Shown here piece after piece: positions 1 through 8,178 of a stretch of 16,420 nucleotides of DNA. The stretch's first letter is position 1; each line of letters begins with the position of its first letter. The translations under genes and the position numbers were made by a program. A model generated the notes under the pieces. The model saw nothing but the letters and a program-made list of their open reading frames with translations. It made no database searches and was not told where the DNA came from. Source of the stretch: a bacterium (GTDB lineage: Bacteria > 4484-113 > JAGGVC01); assembly GCA_039961635.1 (NCBI GenBank), contig JABRWB010000076.1, forward strand, positions 1 through 16,420, given 5' to 3'.

Positions 1-3000
1 TAATACAGCCTGGCGAATTTGAGCGCGTCGTTCGTGTCGTCGAAGTACGCGATCGCGGGCGTGCCGCCGAGCGAAATCATCGATGTAAACGCGCCGACGG
101 TTCCATCGGAATCGGGAGATTCAGGCGCTTCCCAGAGCGCGCCGCCGCCGTCCAGCGCCGATATGAACTTCAGATTCCCGTTGGTCTGGTCGAAATACGA
201 AACCGCCGGCGAGCCGCCAATCGACGCGAGCGAGGTGAACTGGCCGACCGTCCCCGCGGAGTCCAGAATCCGGAAGGCATCCCAGGCGCCGCCGTTCGCG
301 TCCGTCGCCCTCACGAACCGCAAATCGCCGTCGTTCTGGTCCATATACGAAATCGCAGGGAATCCGCCGATTATCGCAAGCGAGCAGTAATACCCGACGC
401 CCGCTTCGGTATCCGGCTCGATGAAACCCGGCCAGGAGCCGCCGTCCGCGTCGTTCGCGCGCTGGTATTTCAGCCTGCCGTCCTTGCTGTACGCCACCGC
501 CGGCCGCCCATTCACGACGGCGAGCGAAACAGGGGCTTTGATGGTGAAAGTCGGAGTGGCATCGAAAGACACCGCACTACCCCAACTTGAACCATTGACG
601 TCATTCGCCCTAACGAAACGGAATTCATTACCAAGCACAAAGTTAATTGAAAAAGCAATTGCAGGCCTGCCGTTGACTACCGCTAGCGAATTACCGACCT
701 CCGCAAAATTAATATAGAATGTAAAGTTAACCGTCGCAGGCGCGCCCCATGTTCCGCCGGTTTGGTCGTTCGCGCGGACATACATCAGGTCGGTATTCGT
801 CGCGTCCCTGTACGCGATCGCCGGATTTCCGTTCACGACCGCAAGCGAGGCGTACGTCCCAACGTCCCCGGCGCTGCTGACCGTGACGGGCGCTCCCCAA
901 GCGGATCCGCCCGCGTCGTTCGCCCGCACATAAACCAAATCCTGATTCACGAAATCGTAGCAGGCGACGGCCGGCCTCCCGTCGACCACCGCCATCGAAA
1001 TGTACGTGCCCAGCGCGCCCGAGCCGTCCACCGTAGTCGTCCGCCAGCCGTGAACGAACACCTGCACGCCCGCCGTATCCTGCGCGGCGGGAACGGCGTC
1101 GTCGGTCACCCTCACGCTCACCGTGAAGTATCCCGCATCCGGCATCACGCGGTCGACTATCTCCTGGCCTTCCGAATCATCCTCGTCCCCGGATTCCGAA
1201 AATACCCCGTCCCCGTCGAAATCCCACTCGTAATTCACGATACTTCCGTCCGCATCCTCCGATGCCGTAGCGTCGAACCGCACCGCCTCCCCCGCCTGGC
1301 ATTCCGGCCTGTCAACCGAAAGCCCCGCGGCGGGCGCGGCGTTCACCGACACCTGGACGGTCGCGGTGTCCTGCGCGCCTTTGTCGTCGGTCACCCGCAG
1401 CTTCGCGTCGAACTGTCCGTAAGATTCGTAAGTGTGGCTGTTGACGGGATTTCCCCCGTACTCCTCGTAGCTTCCGTTTCCGTCGAAGTCCCACTCGTAC
1501 AGGACAATCGTCCCGTCCGCGTCGCCGGAAGCGGACGCGTCGAAGTCCACCGCCAGCGGCGCGGTTCCCGCGGTCGGATCGGCCTGGATGTCCGCGGCCG
1601 GGCTGTCGTTTCCGGCCACCGTCACGTCGATTTCAATCCTCGCCGTATCCTGCGCGCCGCGGTCGTCCGTCGCTTTCACGCCCGCGTCGAAAATTCCGGG
1701 CGAGGAGTAAGTCCACGAGGGAGCCGCGCCCGCGTCGTATGCTTCGAAAACCCCGTCCCCGTCGAAATCCCAGTCGTAACGCACGATCGTACCGTCCGGA
1801 TCCGTTGACGCCGACGCGTCGAAGTCCACTTCGAGCGGGAGATTACCCGTCTGCGGATTTGCGGAAAGCGACGCGCTTGGACTTGTGTTCCCTGGGGCGG
1901 TCACCTCGATTTCAATAGTTTCAGAATTGGAATCGCCATCCTCGTCCGTGACCAAGCATATCGCGTTATATATTCCCGGCGCGTCGTAAGTGTGCGCGAA
2001 CACGGGATTCCGAGTCATTACCTCGAATCCTCCGTCCCCTCCGAAATCCCAGTGGAAGCTGACGATTCTCCCATCCGGATCGCTCGACCCGCTTGCGTCG
2101 AAAGTGACCGCCAGCGGCGCGTCGCCGCTGACCGGAAACGCCTGCAAGACGGCGGACGGCGGCATGTTCGCCGCGGGGCCGACCGCCACCGCCACCGTGT
2201 CCACGTCCCACGCGCCCTCGTTGTCCGTCACGCGCAATTTGACGTTGTACGTCCCTTCAAGCGCGTATGTATGGTTCACGACCTCCCCGATCGCGTCGTA
2301 CGTCCCGTCCCCCTCGAAGTCCCACGCATACAGCGCAATCTCGCCGTCCATGTCCTCCGCCGTCGCGATGAACGTCACACCGAGCGGCGCCTGCCCGAAC
2401 GACGGATTCGCCTGCGCGCTGGCCGCCGGCCGCGAGTTCGACGAGATGATCAGCGACACCGCCTGGTACGCCACCCCGCCGTCCCCGTCCGTGATCCGCA
2501 CGCACGGCCGGATGATCCCCGTGCCCGACGTGTCCGCGGCCGCGGTGCCAGCAGTGTTCGTCTCGTCGAATATCCCGTCCCCGTCACGGTCGAAATCGTA
2601 CGATACTCCGCCCGTCGCGGTCAGCACCGCGGGATCGTTCCGCATCCCCGCCGCGACGCTCACTTCCAGCGTGCCCGATGCCACCGCGCCCGCGAGCGGA
2701 ACAGCGTTCGCGAGCGGCGAAAGCCCGCTTTCGTTTCCGGATATGTCCAGCGCGGTTATCCCGACCCATTCTTCATGATCCGCCGGCAGGATTATCCGCG
2801 GCTGGGCCAAGACGTAATCGATCGAGCGCACGTTCCCGTCCGTCGATTGCGTGAATATCGCACCGGAGTGGTAAAGCCTGTATCCGCCCAGGTCTCCCGC
2901 CGCCGCGTCCGGCCACTCCACAACCAGCCCGCCCGGAACCGGCGTAAGCGAAGGCGCCGCGGGCGCGGGAGGGGGAGTCGAATCCGACGCGTCCTTGGCG

Positions 3001-3692
3001 TTCACGCCGATCCCCACCAAATCGAACCGCGAGCCGTCGAAAGCCGCGACCGCGACGAACGTGTTCCCGATCTCCGATGTGAAATCTCCCGCGGGATACG
3101 GGATGCGAACGTGCGAATCAAAGAACGGCCCGTTCCACTTCCACGTCCCGCCGCCGTAGTCCGAAAGCCCGACGTAGTACGACGACTTCCCGCCCCCGTC
3201 CGCGGTGCGCGGGTTCGCGTCCACCGCCAGCATCCCCGGCTCGCCGCCGCCCATCACGATGCGGTAGAGCGCATACGACACCGAGCGGGCGCCCGCAACG
3301 CCCGATGCGAATCTCGACGCCTCCCCGTCCAGATCGCTCACGTCGCCCGCTTCCAGATACCGCTCCGCGCCCGGAGTGAATATCGTGTCCGGATTGATCG
3401 AGCTGGCAAGCTTCGCATCCGCCCCTGCGTGTTCGCCGTTCCCGCCGGATTCGCGGATTACATTTCCCGCCGAATCAAGCTTCTCCCATGGCTGGGGCTT
3501 GTCCGCCGGCAATCCGGAAGGCCATGACGCCGTCGGCTCCGCTGCCGCACCGGGCGCGCCGCCCGTTCGTGCATTCGTCTCCGGCACGCCGGGCAGGATT
3601 TCCCGGACGCTCCCCCCCTTTCCGCAAGAAAATGCAAACGCGAGCGCCGCAAGAAGCAGCGCGAATGAAACAACGCCGATTCCTCTGAACAT
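1..3692 (-). CDS. PKD-domain, seven-repeat propeller lipoprotein (3' end at or just beyond window edge)
   Basis: I read one open frame from ATG at 3692 to the left edge, about 1230 codons without a stop. GGAGG at 3698-3702 lies 5 nt before the ATG and fixes the start. The N-terminus is a hydrophobic signal peptide ending in Cys23 (AFSC), a weak lipobox, so a secreted lipoprotein is likely. Next come a beta-rich region (about residues 95-235), an FN3-like domain ending near DISGNESGLSPLANAV, one degenerate and five clear PKD-type domains (motifs such as DASGSSDPDG, YxWDFDGDG and RVTDNEG; roughly bases 1050-2640), and seven repeats of about 50 residues with the core SLAVVNGRPAIAY...LxFVRAND..G..WG (bases 3 to about 1060). 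The repeats probably form a seven-bladed propeller. PKD domains usually mediate binding or spacing in extracellular proteins; no catalytic motif is visible. It shares its architecture with the gene at 11431-14043. Confidence 0.9.
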   Translation of the reverse strand, partial: MFRGIGVVSFALLLAALAFAFSCGKGGSVREILPGVPETNARTGGAPGAAAEPTASWPSGLPADKPQPWEKLDSAGNVIRESGGNGEHAGADAKLASSINPDTIFTPGAERYLEAGDVSDLDGEASRFASGVAGARSVSYALYRIVMGGGEPGMLAVDANPRTADGGGKSSYYVGLSDYGGGTWKWNGPFFDSHVRIPYPAGDFTSEIGNTFVAVAAFDGSRFDLVGIGVNAKDASDSTPPPAPAAPSLTPVPGGLVVEWPDAAAGDLGGYRLYHSGAIFTQSTDGNVRSIDYVLAQPRIILPADHEEWVGITALDISGNESGLSPLANAVPLAGAVASGTLEVSVAAGMRNDPAVLTATGGVSYDFDRDGDGIFDETNTAGTAAADTSGTGIIRPCVRITDGDGGVAYQAVSLIISSNSRPAASAQANPSFGQAPLGVTFIATAEDMDGEIALYAWDFEGDGTYDAIGEVVNHTYALEGTYNVKLRVTDNEGAWDVDTVAVAVGPAANMPPSAVLQAFPVSGDAPLAVTFDASGSSDPDGRIVSFHWDFGGDGGFEVMTRNPVFAHTYDAPGIYNAICLVTDEDGDSNSETIEIEVTAPGNTSPSASLSANPQTGNLPLEVDFDASASTDPDGTIVRYDWDFDGDGVFEAYDAGAAPSWTYSSPGIFDAGVKATDDRGAQDTARIEIDVTVAGNDSPAADIQADPTAGTAPLAVDFDASASGDADGTIVLYEWDFDGNGSYEEYGGNPVNSHTYESYGQFDAKLRVTDDKGAQDTATVQVSVNAAPAAGLSVDRPECQAGEAVRFDATASEDADGSIVNYEWDFDGDGVFSESGDEDDSEGQEIVDRVMPDAGYFTVSVRVTDDAVPAAQDTAGVQVFVHGWRTTTVDGSGALGTYISMAVVDGRPAVACYDFVNQDLVYVRANDAGGSAWGAPVTVSSAGDVGTYASLAVVNGNPAIAYRDATNTDLMYVRANDQTGGTWGAPATVNFTFYINFAEVGNSLAVVNGRPAIAFSINFVLGNEFRFVRANDVNGSSWGSAVSFDATPTFTIKAPVSLAVVNGRPAVAYSKDGRLKYQRANDADGGSWPGFIEPDTEAGVGYYCSLAIIGGFPAISYMDQNDGDLRFVRATDANGGAWDAFRILDSAGTVGQFTSLASIGGSPAVSYFDQTNGNLKFISALDGGGALWEAPESPDSDGTVGAFTSMISLGGTPAIAYFDDTNDALKFARLY

Positions 3693-3841
3693 GACAGCCT
3701 CCAACCCGATTGCTCCGGCGCATCCCGCCCCGGATGGATGAAGGTTCTTACCGTGAATATCCGCACTTTAGCGGATTGGATTCCGGAATTTTCAAGGCGG
3801 AGACTTTTGAGGACAAAATCCCGGCATGTCTCTTGGCATTC

Positions 3842-3858
3842 CCTCGAACCGATCGAGG
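3842..3858 (-). terminator. Hairpin just after rubrerythrin
   Basis: A perfect 6-bp inverted repeat (CCTCGA / TCGAGG, 5-nt loop) begins 1 nt past the TAA stop of rubrerythrin at 3860-3862. No T-run follows on the minus strand, so it is at best a weak or Rho-assisted terminator, or an mRNA 3'-end stabiliser. The rest of the 167-nt gap up to the next gene holds a 10-bp palindrome (3780-3789, ATTCCGGAAT) and no clear promoter. Confidence 0.35.
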
Positions 3859-3859
3859 A

Positions 3860-4417
3860 TTATCCAACTCCCTCGAACTTCGCCCGCGCAGCGCGGCAGA
3901 CGGGGCAGTCGTCGAAATCGGGATGCTCCGTCGTGTATCCGCACACCGGGCAAACGTAAAACGTCCTCGGCTCGCGCCATGAATCGAGATTCGCAAGCGC
4001 TTCGCCGTACAGCTTCGCGTGCTCCGCTTCGGCCGCGAGCGCGTACGCGCACGCCTTTTCCGCGCCGGGACGTCCCTCGGATTTCGCGACTTCGATGAAT
4101 GCGGGATACATCACGTCCCGCTCGTAAGTTTCGCCGGCGATGGCCGCGGCAAGGTTTTCGGCGGTCGTGCCCGGCGGCGGCGGGGCGATTTCGCAATGCG
4201 GCTCTCCGCCGAGCTTTTTTATCTCGACTGCGTGCCGTGCGGCGTGGATTTCCTCGGCCCGCGCCGCGGCGCGGAACAGCGACGCCGCGCCGGCGTATCC
4301 TTCCTCGTCCGCCTTTGCGGCGAACGCAAGGTACTTGGCGTTCGCGTTTGACTCGCCGCCGAACGCGGCCAAAAGATTGTCGAGCGTTGAACCGGCTTTC
4401 AAGTTTGCGGGCGCCAT
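3860..4417 (-). CDS. rbr: Rubrerythrin
   Basis: A 185-residue protein. Rubrerythrins are non-haem di-iron proteins of the cytoplasm that reduce hydrogen peroxide in anaerobes and microaerophiles, using electrons passed through a rubredoxin-type centre. The ferritin-like di-iron domain shows paired Glu/ExxH motifs: GGES around E22, AEEIH (E55, H58), GETYERDVMYP in the second half, and AEAEHAKLY. The C-terminal rubredoxin-like knuckle is CPVCGY...CPVC, with cysteines at about 156, 159, 171 and 174. Length and domain order are normal for the family. ATG at 4417 is preceded by GGGGAGG at a good distance. The gene stands alone on its transcript side, with the terminase genes upstream on the same strand 130 nt away and a large lipoprotein gene downstream. 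A perfect hairpin sits directly against its ribosome binding site. Confidence 0.95.
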   Translation of the reverse strand: MAPANLKAGSTLDNLLAAFGGESNANAKYLAFAAKADEEGYAGAASLFRAAARAEEIHAARHAVEIKKLGGEPHCEIAPPPPGTTAENLAAAIAGETYERDVMYPAFIEVAKSEGRPGAEKACAYALAAEAEHAKLYGEALANLDSWREPRTFYVCPVCGYTTEHPDFDDCPVCRAARAKFEGVG

Positions 4418-4428
4418 CGTTATCCTCC

Positions 4429-4457
4429 CCGGCCCGGCGGAATTTTTTCCGGGCCGG
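4429..4457 (-). promoter_or_regulatory. Leader hairpin abutting the rubrerythrin SD
   Basis: A perfect 9-bp inverted repeat (CCGGCCCGG / CCGGGCCGG) with an 11-nt loop that on the minus strand reads AAAAAATTCCG. Its 3' arm (minus sense) touches the GGGGAGG ribosome binding site of rubrerythrin. It could hinder ribosome access, or terminate read-through from the terminase genes, although no T-run follows. A weak promoter candidate lies just upstream on the minus strand (TTAAAA, 17 nt, TAGTAT), which would place the hairpin at the very 5' end of the mRNA. Confidence 0.4.
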
Positions 4458-4547
4458 CGATGTCATACTAAGCGAAGCGCCCCGCCGTTTTAAGCAAAAT
4501 TTCGTGCGTGAAGGAAATCCAAAGGCTCACGTGCGCAAGATGTTGAC

Positions 4548-6068
4548 TCAAATGCCCAGCCCCGTCACCAGATACCGCAGCGCATCGAGCGCATGGTCGT
4601 CGCGCTTTGCGACGCGCTCGGTTCCGCGCGCGCCCCAACCCAGCAGCGGAATATCATCGTTTGCATCCGGCAAGCCGAAATCCGGCGCGCGCCGTCCCTG
4701 CTCCTCGTACTCGTAGCTTCCGAATTCCCTGATGAGGTTGCGGCACTTCGGCGACACCGCGATGCGCGGCCCGGCGGCCTTGTCTCCGGGAGCAAGAAGC
4801 GCGCGCACGCGCGCGATTCCCGCTTCGACTCCCGCCCGCGGCGCGAGCGCGGGTATCCCCGCGCGTTCCAGAACAGCGCGCTCGCCCGCGCCCGCGGGAT
4901 CGCAGAACGCCGCGGCGATCCGCGATGCGCGTTCTTCCGCGGATGTGAAAACCGCCGCCGCATAACGCGCCGCTCCCCCTCCCCTATCCGGATCACGCAA
5001 AATCGAATACGCGCCCGCGCGCCGCTCGTGAAGCCGTTCCCGCGCGAATCGCATGTACATTTCGTCGGCGGAATTGCGCATTCCGGTTTTGCGCGCCGCA
5101 GTTATCTCCGCGGCCTTCGCGTTGATTTTTTCCGCCCATTCCACCGCGGTAAGGCCGCGCGCGTATATTTCGTCCAGCACGATCAAATCTTCCGACGGCG
5201 TTACCTGCGCGAAAAGCGCGCAGCCCGGATTCGTGAATCCGAAGTCCACGCCAGCGTAAAGCGGCAGTTCCGGATTGAATTCCGCTTTGGAAACGTGCCT
5301 GACCGGATCGAACATCGGATAGACCAGCGCGCGTTCGCTTATCCACTCGGCCTCGTACTCGCGCTGATAATCCTCGAAAGCAAGCAGCCGCCGGTGCATC
5401 GCAAGCTCTTCCGGTGAAAGATGCGGATTCTCGGAGGAGCCGAACCGGAACACGTCCCAGTCGGGGTCCGCCGAGGCGCGCGCCGCCAGCCGCCATACCC
5501 ACCCCCTCCCCCGCGGCGAGCCGATGATGAGAGCGCGCCCGCGCCTGTCCGCGAGCGACGGCAGGACGTACCGCGCGAACACGTCGCCCGCCACCCGCGG
5601 CGCTTCGTCCACGACCACGAAGTCCAGCCCTTCCCCCAGAAGCGAGTCGGGATTGTCCGCCGTCTTTCCGCACAGCTCCGAGCCGTTCGCGAGCCGCAGA
5701 AACATTTCCGGCCGCCTGTCCGAATCCGCCGAAAGCTTAAGCCGGCGTACAAGCACATCCCGCGCCCGCTGCCACACCCGCCCTGCGAGCTCCCTGTACG
5801 GCGCTACCACCCAAACGCGCGCGTCTGGCCCCATCATCGCGAACGCGGCTTCGTGGGCCGCGGCGATGCTTTTTCCGAACCGCCGCCCGCATACCGCCAG
5901 GCGGAAGCGCGCGCCGCTTAAATGTATTTGCATTTGCGCAAAGTGGGGGGCATATCCTGCCTCAAAAGCCACTCGGAGCAGGTTGCGCGGATTTTGAAAT
6001 CGCTTTTGCAGATCCAAACGCGCGGCGCGGCATTCCGCATGGCCGCGGAAGCAAATTGATGTTTTCAA
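4548..6068 (-). CDS. terL: Phage terminase large subunit (ATPase plus nuclease)
   Basis: A 506-residue protein. Terminase large subunits pump phage DNA into procapsids with an N-terminal ATPase and cut it with a C-terminal RNase H-like nuclease. Visible motifs are Walker A CGRRFGKS (60-67), Walker B VVVDEA (151-156), coupling motif GSP (183-185), and nuclease acidic residues D275 (YAGVDFG), D390 (FCDPAGAG) and D490/D491/D495 (DDHALDALRY). All key residues are present, so the protein is probably intact. The start is TTG at 6068, 6 nt after the stop of the small-subunit gene, with a G-rich stretch (GGACAGGGGGAC) about 11 nt upstream; ATG at 5933 is an alternative that would still keep Walker A. 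About 70 residues (315-385) before D390 look like an insertion. No portal, protease or capsid gene follows; the next gene is rubrerythrin. Confidence 0.9.
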   Translation of the reverse strand: MKTSICFRGHAECRAARLDLQKRFQNPRNLLRVAFEAGYAPHFAQMQIHLSGARFRLAVCGRRFGKSIAAAHEAAFAMMGPDARVWVVAPYRELAGRVWQRARDVLVRRLKLSADSDRRPEMFLRLANGSELCGKTADNPDSLLGEGLDFVVVDEAPRVAGDVFARYVLPSLADRRGRALIIGSPRGRGWVWRLAARASADPDWDVFRFGSSENPHLSPEELAMHRRLLAFEDYQREYEAEWISERALVYPMFDPVRHVSKAEFNPELPLYAGVDFGFTNPGCALFAQVTPSEDLIVLDEIYARGLTAVEWAEKINAKAAEITAARKTGMRNSADEMYMRFARERLHERRAGAYSILRDPDRGGGAARYAAAVFTSAEERASRIAAAFCDPAGAGERAVLERAGIPALAPRAGVEAGIARVRALLAPGDKAAGPRIAVSPKCRNLIREFGSYEYEEQGRRAPDFGLPDANDDIPLLGWGARGTERVAKRDDHALDALRYLVTGLGI

Positions 6069-6074
6069 TTCAAA

Positions 6075-6677
6075 TCAGTCCCCCTGTCCCATCCAATCCT
6101 TGTAGTATTCGTCCGCCGGATGCGTATCCGCCAGTATCCGCAACATCGCCTTCTCCCAGGCGAGCAATCCATCGCTTTCTCCGTCTTCCCCGGACTTTTC
6201 GTACTGGTTCAGCGCCCTTGCAAGCGATGCTTTCTTCATCGCGACGTCTTCGATGATTTTGTACGAAGCGGTAATGTCTTTCATCGCGGTTTTTTCGATG
6301 AGCTCCTTGCTGAATGCCGCTTTGAGCAGCTTGCACCTGGCGATAACCGACAATTCGTCAATCGTTCGCGCGTCTTCCCCCGATTCCGCGGCGGACAACG
6401 CTTCGGACCGGCGGCTTGTCAATTTGCGCGCTCCGTCCCTATCACATTCCGGAATTTCCGAGGCGGCGAATCCGCCTACCATTCCGCAATCGCCGGTTTC
6501 CGCTCCAACAACGAATGCGGGTTTGCTTCCGCAAAGTCCCGCCGCCTCCGCCCAGCGTTTGACCGTGCTGTGGTGCAGTCCGAACCGCGCCGCGATCGCG
6601 CACGCGCGCGGGTATTCGCGGTAGGCTTCGACCACCGCCGCCCGAAGTTCGCCGTTGCCGGATTTCAGTTCCGCCAT
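6075..6677 (-). CDS. Probable terminase small subunit, HTH protein
   Basis: About 200 residues. The N-terminal part (AVVEAYREYPRACAIAARFG then HHSTVKRWAEAAGL) is a helix-turn-helix of the kind found in small terminase subunits and transposase-like DNA-binding domains. The middle is low in recognisable motifs, and the C-terminal half (KLLKAAFSKELIEKTAMKD, SYKIIEDVAMKKASLARAL) is predicted helical, fitting an oligomerisation region. It lies immediately upstream of terL on the same strand, the canonical order, where TerS recognises the packaging site and recruits TerL. I chose ATG 6677 because GGGGTG sits 6 nt upstream; in-frame ATG 6683 and GTG 6686 are alternatives. An AT-rich promoter or operator region precedes it. 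The TerS assignment rests on HTH plus position; a different phage regulator is possible. Confidence 0.65.
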   Translation of the reverse strand: MAELKSGNGELRAAVVEAYREYPRACAIAARFGLHHSTVKRWAEAAGLCGSKPAFVVGAETGDCGMVGGFAASEIPECDRDGARKLTSRRSEALSAAESGEDARTIDELSVIARCKLLKAAFSKELIEKTAMKDITASYKIIEDVAMKKASLARALNQYEKSGEDGESDGLLAWEKAMLRILADTHPADEYYKDWMGQGD

Positions 6678-6694
6678 ATTCATCACCCCGTTTA

Positions 6695-6719
6695 ATTATA
6701 CTGAATATATGTCAAGTAT
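6695..6719 (-). promoter_or_regulatory. AT-rich promoter/operator candidate for the terminase pair
   Basis: On the minus strand a consensus -10 hexamer TATAAT (6700-6695) lies 18 nt before the chosen TerS ATG. A TTGACA (6715-6710) is present but only 9 nt from it, too close to serve as its -35. The element overlaps an imperfect dyad at 6698-6719 with half-sites ATACTTGA and TTCAGTAT (6 of 8 positions match as inverted repeats). The patch is strikingly AT-rich in this GC-rich window. A protein-binding operator overlapping the -10 is a reasonable reading, unproven. Confidence 0.4.
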
Positions 6720-6817
6720 TTATAATTCGGGGAACGGACGGGTTGGCGGAGCCGCGCGCGGCCCGGTGGCGCTTGTTCCTGCCGGATTATTCCCGAACCG
6801 CAAACAAGGCGGCTTTG

Positions 6818-7531
6818 CTATAAATTACCCTTGCTCGGCGTGATCTTGATTTCGTCCACGCTGGCTTCGGGCGGAACCATTGCCGCCGCGAGAATCGCGG
6901 ATGCGACGCTCTCCGGCGCAACCATGCCTCGCTTCGATATTTCCGGCGCCACTTCGTCCCAAATCTCGGTCGCGGTCGCGCCCGGTATCACTTCGGTCAC
7001 GCGGATCCCCTTCTCCCGCATCTCTTTGCGCAGGACGCGGGTGAAAAGCGCCAGAGCCGCCTTCGACGCGCTGTAAGCGCCCCAACCCGGAAACGAAAGG
7101 CGGGACGAGATGCTTGTATTGACGAAAATATGGCCGCGGTTCTTTTCCAGATGCGGAATGGCAGCCTTTATCAGCACCAGCGCGCCTATGACGTTCGATT
7201 CGATCTGGCTGCGGAAGTCAGCGGGCGATGCGTCCTCGATGCGCGCTACTTTGGCGGTACCGGAGTTCGCGAACACCGCGTCCAGTCCTCCGAATCCAAT
7301 TACCGTTTCTTCTACCAGCCGGGCCACCGCTTCTTCGCTTGACGAATCCGCCTGAAAAACGAGAGCGCGTCCGCCTTGGCGTTCGATTTGCTTTTCCAAC
7401 GAATGCAGCGGCTCAAGCCGCCTCCCGAATCCCGCGACGTTCCAACCCGCGCCCGAAAACGCAAGCGCGGTCGCGCGGCCAATCCCCGTGCCCGCGCCGG
7501 ATATCAGAATTGTTTTTTTCGCTTCGGACAT
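6818..7531 (-). CDS. Short-chain dehydrogenase/reductase, possible sepiapterin-reductase-like pterin reductase
   Basis: A 237-residue classical SDR. NAD(P)-binding motif GAGTGIGR (12-19), ANSG in place of NNAG (88-91), and catalytic Ser140, Tyr153 and Lys157 (YSASK) are all present, so it should be an active NAD(P)H-dependent oxidoreductase; R37/R38 after the second strand suggest NADPH preference. It is the third gene of an operon with PTPS and folE. ATG 7531 is 11 nt after the folE stop; an in-frame GTG at 7543 overlaps that stop and is an alternative. The C-terminus (PGATATEIW...VDEIKITPSKGNL) resembles what I recall of bacterial sepiapterin reductases, but SDR substrates cannot be read from sequence. 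The reaction on 6-pyruvoyl-tetrahydropterin or sepiapterin is inferred from the neighbours. Confidence 0.85.
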   Translation of the reverse strand: MSEAKKTILISGAGTGIGRATALAFSGAGWNVAGFGRRLEPLHSLEKQIERQGGRALVFQADSSSEEAVARLVEETVIGFGGLDAVFANSGTAKVARIEDASPADFRSQIESNVIGALVLIKAAIPHLEKNRGHIFVNTSISSRLSFPGWGAYSASKAALALFTRVLRKEMREKGIRVTEVIPGATATEIWDEVAPEISKRGMVAPESVASAILAAAMVPPEASVDEIKITPSKGNL

Positions 7532-7542
7532 GACGATGCTCA

Positions 7543-8178
7543 CTACCGCCTGCCGTTCGGCCCGTAAACGAGCTGCAGGAATTCCGCGCGCGTTTCGCTG
7601 CGCGTTTTGAAGCCGCCGAGCATGCAGGATGTCACCGTCGTAGAGTTCTGCTTCTGGACGCCGCGCATCATCATGCAGAAATGCTGCGCTTCTATAATCA
7701 CGCCAACGCCCTTCGGCTTCAGCACCTGGCATATCGCGTCCGCGATCTGGTTCGTCATCCGCTCCTGCAGCTGCAGCCGCCGGGCGAACACGTCCACGAT
7801 GCGCGGCAGCTTTGACAACCCGACCACGCGGCCGTTGGGGATGTACGCGATGTGCGCGTAGCCGTGGATGGGCAGCATGTGGTGCTCGCAGAGCGAATAG
7901 ACTTCGATGTCCTTTACGAGCACCATTTCGTCTATCTTTTCCTCGAATACCGCGTCGCCCACGACGTCTTCCACGGTCAGCCGGTAGCCGCTGGTGAGGA
8001 ATTCCATGGACTGCGCGATCCGCCGCGGCGTCTCAACCAGCCCTTCCCGTCCTGCGTTCTCGCCGATTTCGGCAAGCACGTCGCGGTAAAGCTGCATCAG
8101 CCGCGGGTTGGCGGCGCCGCTGCCGTTGAGCGCGGCTTCGCGTTCCGACCGTACAAGGTCTTCTTGCATCTGCGTCAT
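7543..8178 (-). CDS. folE: GTP cyclohydrolase I
   Basis: A 211-residue enzyme that converts GTP to 7,8-dihydroneopterin triphosphate plus formate in the cytoplasm, the entry step for folate, queuosine and biopterin. The type I (FolE) family is clear from the zinc/active-site stretch [32 protein letters not shown] and [10 protein letters not shown], and the C-terminal motif [19 protein letters not shown]. The length is normal for bacterial FolE. The ATG at 8178 overlaps the TGA of the upstream PTPS gene (ATGA), and GGAGG lies 6 nt before it inside that gene, so translation is probably coupled. A longer in-frame extension upstream has no homology and lies over PTPS. With PTPS before it and an SDR after it, the product is probably committed to a tetrahydropterin cofactor rather than only folate. 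Confidence 0.96.
   Translation of the reverse strand: MTQMQEDLVRSEREAALNGSGAANPRLMQLYRDVLAEIGENAGREGLVETPRRIAQSMEFLTSGYRLTVEDVVGDAVFEEKIDEMVLVKDIEVYSLCEHHMLPIHGYAHIAYIPNGRVVGLSKLPRIVDVFARRLQLQERMTNQIADAICQVLKPKGVGVIIEAQHFCMMMRGVQKQNSTTVTSCMLGGFKTRSETRAEFLQLVYGPNGRR

Noticed and set aside
762-3527. Long plus-strand open frames opposite the left-edge lipoprotein gene
   Set aside because: They are extremely Arg/Pro/His-rich and exist because the minus-strand gene has high GC and biased codons; the minus frame shows clear PKD and propeller motifs.
3792-5921. Several long plus- and minus-strand frames over rubrerythrin and terL
   Set aside because: They overlap confidently identified genes, have Arg-rich compositions and no motifs.
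6695-6715. TTGACA plus TATAAT as a textbook promoter
   Set aside because: Both hexamers are present on the minus strand but only 9 nt apart, too close to function together; only the TATAAT is kept as a candidate -10.
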